A stretch of 10,309 nt of DNA, taken from assembly GCA_030453005.1 (NCBI GenBank), contig JAKDLE010000048.1, positions 1-10,309 on the forward strand, given 5' to 3'. Positions within the stretch are counted from its first letter, which is position 1; each line of letters opens with the position of its first letter. Below the pieces are notes generated by a model. That model had not been told where the DNA came from, did not search any database, and saw nothing but the letters and a program-made list of their open reading frames with translations. This DNA comes from Pseudonocardia sp. GTDB taxonomy: Bacteria; Actinomycetota; Actinomycetes; Mycobacteriales; Pseudonocardiaceae. This document shows positions 7,133 through 10,309 of the stretch, in pieces. The position numbers were made by a program, and so were the translations under genes.

Positions 7133-7791
7133 CGGGGGCCGATCCGCGCGATCTCGGGGCCGTCGATGCCGACGGTGGAGTCGACCAGGACGCGGAAGGC
7201 GGCGGGCGGGTCGTGGGCGACGACGGTGACCGAGCACCCGACGCCCGCCCCCTCCCGGATGTCCGCGGGGAGCGCCTCGCTCCCGCGGGGGTCCAGGCCG
7301 TTGAACGGCTCGTCCAGCACGACGAGCTCGACGGGACGCATGGTGGTGAGCAGCAGCCACGCCTTGCGGATGTTGCCGGTGGACAGGCCCTGGATCGGGG
7401 TGTCGAGCCACGGGCCGAGGCCGTGCCGCCGGGCCCTGGCCTCGAACGCGTCGTGGTCGGCGCCGATGAGCGACCGGTGCTCGGCCGGGGTGAGCGCGGG
7501 GTAGAGCGCGGGCGCCGCTCGGCACACCGTGCGCCGTGCGCGCAACCCGGCGTCGCCGGCCGGGAGGCCGAGCACCGTCACCGAACCGGCCGTCGGGCGC
7601 AGGGTGCCGGCGAGCAGCTCCACGACCGTGGATTTGCCGCTCCCGTTCGGACCGGTCAGCAGCGTGCACCCCGGCGGGATGCGCAGGTCGAGGCCGGTCA
7701 GCACGTCGATGCCCGGCCGGTAGCCCGCGGCGACGCCGCTCAGTTCGCCAATCCATCCGCCACCCGTGCTCGGCTTCGCGGTCCCGCTCAT
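7129..7791 (-). CDS. ABC transporter ATP-binding protein of the bacteriocin operon
   Basis: An intact 220-aa ATPase. Walker A is GPNGSGKST (47-55), the signature is LSTGN (136-140) in place of LSGGQ, Walker B is LVVLDEP (156-162) followed by D-loop FNGLDP, and the switch histidine is in VVAHD (H193). The short length and LSTGN-type signature fit the single-domain ATPases encoded next to the SpoIIM-like protein in circular bacteriocin clusters (AS-48D type). There it is thought to power maturation or secretion of the peptide together with the DUF95 membrane protein. The ATG at 7791 overlaps the stop of the SpoIIM-like gene (ATGA), and its own stop overlaps the next ATPase start (GTGA). The Q-loop is not clear to me in the region around RAAPALYPALTP. 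Confidence 0.85.
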   Translation of the reverse strand: MSGTAKPSTGGGWIGELSGVAAGYRPGIDVLTGLDLRIPPGCTLLTGPNGSGKSTVVELLAGTLRPTAGSVTVLGLPAGDAGLRARRTVCRAAPALYPALTPAEHRSLIGADHDAFEARARRHGLGPWLDTPIQGLSTGNIRKAWLLLTTMRPVELVVLDEPFNGLDPRGSEALPADIREGAGVGCSVTVVAHDPPAAFRVLVDSTVGIDGPEIARIGPR

Positions 7792-8698
7792 CCCAGCACC
7801 TTCCGGTCGAGCAGCACGGCGGCCCCGCCGAGCAGCAGCACAGCGAGGGCGGGCCCGGCGACCCACGACGCCGGCTCGGGTAGCACGGCCCACGGCACGA
7901 TCCCGACGGCGACGGCGACGATGCCGACGGCCGCGCCCGCCGCGGTGCTCTCCGTGGACCCGTCGGCACCGCCCTGCGTGCCGCCGTCCCACAGGTCGCC
8001 GAGCACCCCCGACGCGGTGGCGACCAGCACCACGCAGACCCCGAACAGCACCACCGTGTCGGCGCCACGCACCAGGTCGGCGCTGAGCGCGGCCACGAGC
8101 AGCAGGTCGACGGTGAGCCGGCAGGCGACGAACCGGCCCGCCACCCGCGTGGCCCGGCGCAGCAGGCGGTCGCCGATCCGTCCGAGCATCTGCATCGCGG
8201 CGAGCAGCACGCCGTAGCCCGCCGCAGCGCGCCAGGCGGCGAATGCGGCGAGCGCGGGGCGCAGCCCGCACGTGCAGCCAGCACGAACGCCGCCAGCTCG
8301 ACGACGACGAACGGCACCAGCAGTGCGCCCGCGCCGGTCGCGCCGAGGGCGGTGACGGCCGCCCGGAGCACGACACCGACGTAGATGCCCAGTATCGGCA
8401 CGGCGACGAGCGTCGACACCGCGGCGGTCGCCACACCGGAGAACAGGGTGGCCGCCACGACGGCGTTCTGTGCGGCGATGCCGAGGACCAGGTCGAGGTC
8501 GACGGCCCGCAGCAGGTCACGATGGGCGGGCAGCCGCACGTCCGCGGCGGCGATCCAGCCGGTCGCGGTCGTCAGGGCGAGCAGGCCACTGGCAACGGAC
8601 AGGGACACCGCATCCGGCCGTGCACCGGGCCGCGCCCACGCCGGGCCGGGGCGGTCCGGGACGGGCCGGGCGGCGACCCGTCCCGGACCGGCACTCAC
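7788..8698 (-). pseudogene. SpoIIM/DUF95-like membrane protein of circular bacteriocin type, frameshifted near 8266
   Basis: From the GTG at 8698, which overlaps the precursor stop (GTGA, 8698-8695), a basic Pro/Arg-rich lead of about 30 aa is followed by several membrane segments. These include NAVVAATLFSGVATAAVS, VPILGIYVGVVLRAAVTAL and VPFVVVELAAFVLAARAG. The last has the conserved P-x-h-x-E-L-x-A-F pattern of SpoIIM/DUF95 proteins. Around 8265-8267 one base is missing; beyond it the reading continues as LRPALAAFAAWRAAAGYGVL and further membrane segments to 7788. The 911-nt span (3n+2) agrees with a single deletion, and the repaired protein would be about 303 aa. DUF95 proteins are a constant part of circular bacteriocin loci and are thought to act in maturation, export or immunity. 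As written, the frame is broken. Confidence 0.75.
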
Positions 8699-9006
8699 GC
8701 CGCCGCCTCCTTGCGGCCCAGCTGGCTCACGGCCCACCGGATGGTGGCGATCGCCGCGGCACCGATCCCACCGGTGATCACCGCCGCGACCGCCGTGGCC
8801 ACCGCGGAACCGGCCAGGATCGCGTCGACGATCTTCAACGCGGCAGTGGTCTCGATACCGAGTAGCGAGACGATGACGAAGCTGGCCGTACCGCCCGCGA
8901 CGAGCGCGACCGCGCCGATCGAGAGGGCGAGCAGTCCGGTGGCCCGCTCTCTGCCGACCGGTCCGGCGGCGCGGGTGGCACGGATTGAAGATTTGTCATT
9001 GTGCAC
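8695..9006 (-). CDS. Circular bacteriocin precursor (uberolysin/amylocyclicin-like)
   Basis: 103 aa from GTG 9006. A basic N-terminal part is followed by a hydrophobic leader (ATGLLALSIGAVALVAGG, about 22-39), then the core LGIETTAALKIVDAILAGSA (49-68), an Ala/Val/Gly-rich middle with TGGIG, and IATIRWAVSQLGRKEAAA at the end. As remembered, amylocyclicin reads LGISTAAAKKAIDIIDAAST near its start and ends with KKYGKKYAAAW. Spacing of LGI-x-T-x-A-A, the D, the glycine-rich turn, the Trp/Lys/Arg region and the AAA end correspond. Such peptides are cut after the leader, joined head to tail, fold into four or five helices and form pores in target membranes. The core is 55 aa from L49, near the usual 58-70; the true cleavage site is uncertain. 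The GTG sits too close to the GGAGG; see findings. The neighbours (SpoIIM-like, ATPases, permease) support the call. Confidence 0.75.
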   Translation of the reverse strand: MHNDKSSIRATRAAGPVGRERATGLLALSIGAVALVAGGTASFVIVSLLGIETTAALKIVDAILAGSAVATAVAAVITGGIGAAAIATIRWAVSQLGRKEAAA

Positions 9007-9016
9007 TCCTCCAGGT

Positions 9017-9026
9017 GTCGTACGAC
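9017..9026. promoter_or_regulatory. 10-bp palindrome upstream of the precursor gene
   Basis: GTCGTACGAC is a perfect palindrome 10 nt before the GTG of the precursor, just upstream of the GGAGG. The half-site TCGTA/TACGA recurs at 10071-10086. It could be an operator or an RNA structure affecting translation; short length makes chance possible. Confidence 0.3.
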
Positions 9027-9034
9027 GCGGTCGA

Positions 9035-9052
9035 CCCGATGTCGATATCGGG
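9035..9052. promoter_or_regulatory. Inverted repeat between sensor-like gene and precursor gene
   Basis: CCCGAT and ATCGGG, 6 bp each, are separated by 6 nt. In the 71-nt gap between two genes of the operon, this may be a processing or attenuation hairpin, allowing different amounts of precursor and upstream mRNA, or an operator. Confidence 0.3.
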
Positions 9053-9077
9053 TTCCGAGGTCCGTGTCTCACCTTTC

Positions 9078-9488
9078 CTAACGTCCGGGCCTCGCTTCGC
9101 GGGGGTGATCCCACATCCCGGCGAACGCGGTGGCGCAGGCCTGCACCACGACCGCCTCGTCGACGATGGTCGGCGGGGTCCGCGGCTCGCGGGACGAGAG
9201 CAGCGCGGCGGACCGATCAGCGACGACGATCACCTGGGGCACTCGGTCGACGGTTCGAACGAGCACGGCCCCGGGAAACGCCGGTGCAGGCCCACCGTCG
9301 TGGACGACACGCACCAGGACCCCACCCGTGCCGAGCTCGTGCAGCGTTGCCCGCAGGCCGGCGGCGACCGGGTGCTCCGCCGGGACGAGCGCGACCAGCT
9401 CTCTGGTCGCCTGCCCCAGCAGTCGCCGCGCGGCCAGGTGGAGCTCCGCGGCGGGCGCGACCGCGCGTAGGGGAGGCACCGCGTCCAT
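9078..9488 (-). CDS. PLD-like sensor-domain protein without HTH, first gene of the bacteriocin operon
   Basis: 136 aa from ATG 9488 (GTG 9494 adds two codons). The pattern is: an N-terminal helix with AARRLLGQATRELVALVP, then LRATLHELGTGGVLVRVVHD, then VLVRTVDRVPQVIVVADRSA and a final helix VVVQACATAFAGMWDH. This resembles the phospholipase-D-like/TrmB-type sensor half that precedes the DNA-binding domain in many actinobacterial LuxR regulators (pattern: VR-x6-P-x-x-hhVVDR-x-A-L-L ... hV-x-A-h-x-x-hF-x-x-hW). Here the protein stops where the linker and HTH would begin, and no HTH is found in any frame downstream. It may be a stand-alone partner or decoy for a regulator, or a remnant. It lies 71 nt before the precursor and shares its promoter. 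Assignment is by resemblance only. Confidence 0.6.
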   Translation of the reverse strand: MDAVPPLRAVAPAAELHLAARRLLGQATRELVALVPAEHPVAAGLRATLHELGTGGVLVRVVHDGGPAPAFPGAVLVRTVDRVPQVIVVADRSAALLSSREPRTPPTIVDEAVVVQACATAFAGMWDHPREARPGR

Positions 9489-9525
9489 GCTCACCCCGCT
9501 ATCGTGCTAGTTGATACGCGTGTCG

Positions 9526-9554
9526 AAAATATGCTGGCAGTGGAGCTGGGTCAA
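9526..9554 (-). promoter_or_regulatory. Sigma-70-type promoter of the bacteriocin operon
   Basis: On the minus strand TTGACC (9554-9549) and TATTTT (9531-9526) are separated by exactly 17 nt. Transcription would begin near 9519, about 25-30 nt before the first start codon. The AT-rich -10 stands out from the GC-rich surroundings. This is the best promoter in the window. Confidence 0.7.
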
Positions 9555-9565
9555 CGACAGTCGAG

Positions 9566-9581
9566 AATCTTCTGGAAGATT
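9566..9581. promoter_or_regulatory. 16-bp palindromic operator candidate
   Basis: AATCTTC-TG-GAAGATT is a perfect 7-bp inverted repeat with a 2-nt centre. It lies 12 bp upstream of the -35 box of the bacteriocin promoter and 50 nt before the XRE gene start. This is a fitting place for an activator of the operon or a repressor of the regulator gene. Confidence 0.5.
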
Positions 9582-9630
9582 TGAGGTTGGTCTGCGAGGC
9601 TGGGCCCACCACGAGCCCGAGGAGCAGGAC

Positions 9631-10056
9631 ATGCCAGACGCCGGACCACTCGCAGCGCGGCTGGACCGCCTGCTGGCGACTGTGCATCCGAAGGGCCGCG
9701 GCCCCTACACCTACGAGGAGGTCGCTGACGGCATCCGGGTCCAGGGCGGGCCCACGATCTCCGCGCAGTACCTCAACCAGCTGCACCGGGGCCGGCGTGA
9801 CAACCCGACCAAGCAGCACCTGGAGGCGCTCGCCGCCTTCTTCGGCGTCCCGGTCGGGTACTTCTTCGACGACACCCAGGCCCGCCTCGTCGACGAGGAG
9901 ATCGCCCTGCTCGCGGTCATCCGCGACGCCGAGGTCAAGGACCTCGCCCTGCGCGCTATGGAGCTGGGTCCCGAGGCACGCCGCTCGGTGGCCGCGATCA
10001 TCGAGGAGCTCACGCGTTTCCAGGAGCGGACGCGTCACCCGAACGGGCGGCGCTGA
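9631..10056 (+). CDS. XRE-family regulator, EspR-like
   Basis: 141 aa from ATG 9631, preceded by GAGGAGCAGGAC as ribosome site. The N-terminus LAARLDRLLATVHPKGRGPY matches M. tuberculosis EspR as I recall it (FAARLNRLFDTVYPPGRGPH). The helix-turn-helix follows with ISAQYLNQLHRGRRDNPTKQ (about 43-62) and LEALAAFFGVPVGYFFDD. A C-terminal helical dimerisation region (about 85-132: EEIALLAVIRDAEVKDLALR, ARRSVAAIIEEL) completes it. EspR is a dimeric nucleoid-associated regulator of ESX-1 genes; this protein belongs to the same XRE subtype but its targets are unknown. It is divergent from the bacteriocin operon across a 142-nt gap that holds a palindrome and the operon's promoter, so control of that operon is a reasonable inference. 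Confidence 0.85.
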   Translation: MPDAGPLAARLDRLLATVHPKGRGPYTYEEVADGIRVQGGPTISAQYLNQLHRGRRDNPTKQHLEALAAFFGVPVGYFFDDTQARLVDEEIALLAVIRDAEVKDLALRAMELGPEARRSVAAIIEELTRFQERTRHPNGRR

Positions 10057-10069
10057 CCCGAACGCCCGT
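10043..10069 (+). terminator. Hairpin spanning the XRE stop codon
   Basis: ACGGGCG and CGCCCGT pair around a 13-nt loop that includes the TGA at 10054. A 9-bp direct repeat (ACCCGAACG at 10037 and 10056) overlaps it. There is no U-tract; it is a weak terminator candidate. Confidence 0.3.
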
Positions 10070-10070
10070 C

Positions 10071-10094
10071 TCGTACGGCCATACGACCTAGTCT
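10071..10094 (+). promoter_or_regulatory. Operator-like inverted repeat next to a -10 element
   Basis: TCGTA and TACGA are separated by 6 nt (10071-10086; only one mismatch across the full 16 bp). Two nt further is TAGTCT (10089-10094), a TANNNT -10 box. An ATG follows 6 nt later (10101), opening a 16-codon frame (M-P-V-S-A-H...) that overlaps the start of the next gene out of frame. Confidence 0.4.
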
Positions 10095-10132
10095 TCTGTG
10101 ATGCCGGTGTCGGCGCACGGGGGAGGGGTGCG

Positions 10133-10309
10133 GTGGGCTTCAGTGAACTGAACCGCAGGGCACGGGCCCTGGTGCGGGCCCTCGACGCCGAGGTGTGGAT
10201 ACCGAGCCCACTGGACCTGCCGGTCCTTCTCGACGGACTGGCCCGGCACCGGGGCCGGCCCATCGACCTGTTCGGCTCCTCGCGCCCGGCGGGCGGTCCG
10301 TGCGGCAGG
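10133..10309 (+). CDS. N-terminal part of ImmA/IrrE-like 'regulator component' protein (partial)
   Basis: The 59 visible codons begin at a GTG with GGGAGG 6 nt upstream. The sequence reads VGFSELNRRARALVRALDAE, then SPLDLPVLLDGLARHRGRPI and PAGGPCG at the edge. I recall this layout (an R-rich helix, P-x-x-L-D-h-x-x-L, RGRPI, then GPCG) from Streptomyces proteins called regulator components. These carry an HExxH-type ImmA/IrrE domain further on and sit next to XRE genes. The diagnostic metal-binding motif would lie beyond the window, so the identification is tentative. It lies 76 nt after the XRE gene on the same strand, probably with its own promoter. Confidence 0.5.
   Translation, partial: MGFSELNRRARALVRALDAEVWIPSPLDLPVLLDGLARHRGRPIDLFGSSRPAGGPCGR

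Noticed and set aside
8695..9114. Precursor gene starting at ATG 9114 (139 aa)
   Set aside because: The extra N-terminus would overlap the end of the sensor-like gene and run through the palindromes and ribosome site; its R/P/S/T-rich translation looks non-coding.
9511..9630. N-terminal extension of the XRE protein from ATG 9511
   Set aside because: The extension covers the promoter and palindrome region, and the ATG at 9631 has a good ribosome site and matches the EspR N-terminus.
1..10309. CRISPR array, tRNA/rRNA or insertion sequence
   Set aside because: No regularly spaced repeats, cloverleaf-like segments or transposase motifs were found by eye on either strand.

Overview
The window is very GC-rich actinobacterial DNA with strong third-position G/C, GTG starts and weakly SD-led genes. 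Gene content and order point to a Pseudonocardia-like member of the Pseudonocardiaceae; this is inferred from protein resemblance and synteny, not from a search. The left half matches a block known from Mycobacterium tuberculosis (Rv1211, glgM Rv1212c, glgC Rv1213, then Rv1220c methyltransferase, sigE Rv1221, rseA Rv1222), with the intervening mycobacterial genes absent.

Left region (1-2478): on the minus strand sigE is followed, with an ATGA overlap, by its zinc-type anti-sigma factor (truncated by the window edge). Divergent from sigE is an O-methyltransferase, then a conserved 151-aa protein of unknown function. The sigE/methyltransferase gap holds overlapping -10 elements and a 19-bp direct repeat shaped like an MprA box. 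Middle region (2516-5341): divergent glgC (ADP-glucose synthesis, minus) and glgM (maltose-1-phosphate synthase, plus) share a promoter region and feed the GlgE alpha-glucan pathway. A small DUF3117 gene faces glgM.

Right region (5492-9494, minus strand): a tightly coupled operon that I read as a circular (head-to-tail cyclised) bacteriocin locus. In transcription order it has: a sensor-like protein without a DNA-binding domain; a precursor peptide whose C-terminal half closely resembles the uberolysin/amylocyclicin family; a SpoIIM/DUF95-like multi-pass membrane protein; an ABC ATPase; a second ABC ATPase; and an ABC-2 type permease. The last four gene junctions are all 4-nt RTGA overlaps. 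A good sigma-70-type promoter (TTGACC-17 nt-TATTTT) precedes the first gene. The SpoIIM-like gene and the second ATPase each carry a one-base frameshift, and the best ribosome binding site of the precursor points to an ATG out of frame with the core. The locus is therefore either decaying or contains sequence errors; the other genes in the window are intact.

Far right (9631-10309): an EspR-like XRE regulator divergent from the bacteriocin operon, with a 16-bp palindrome in the shared gap, then the start of a gene resembling the N-terminus of actinobacterial ImmA/IrrE-like 'regulator component' proteins. No tRNA, rRNA, CRISPR, IS element or gene-free stretch over 300 bases was seen.
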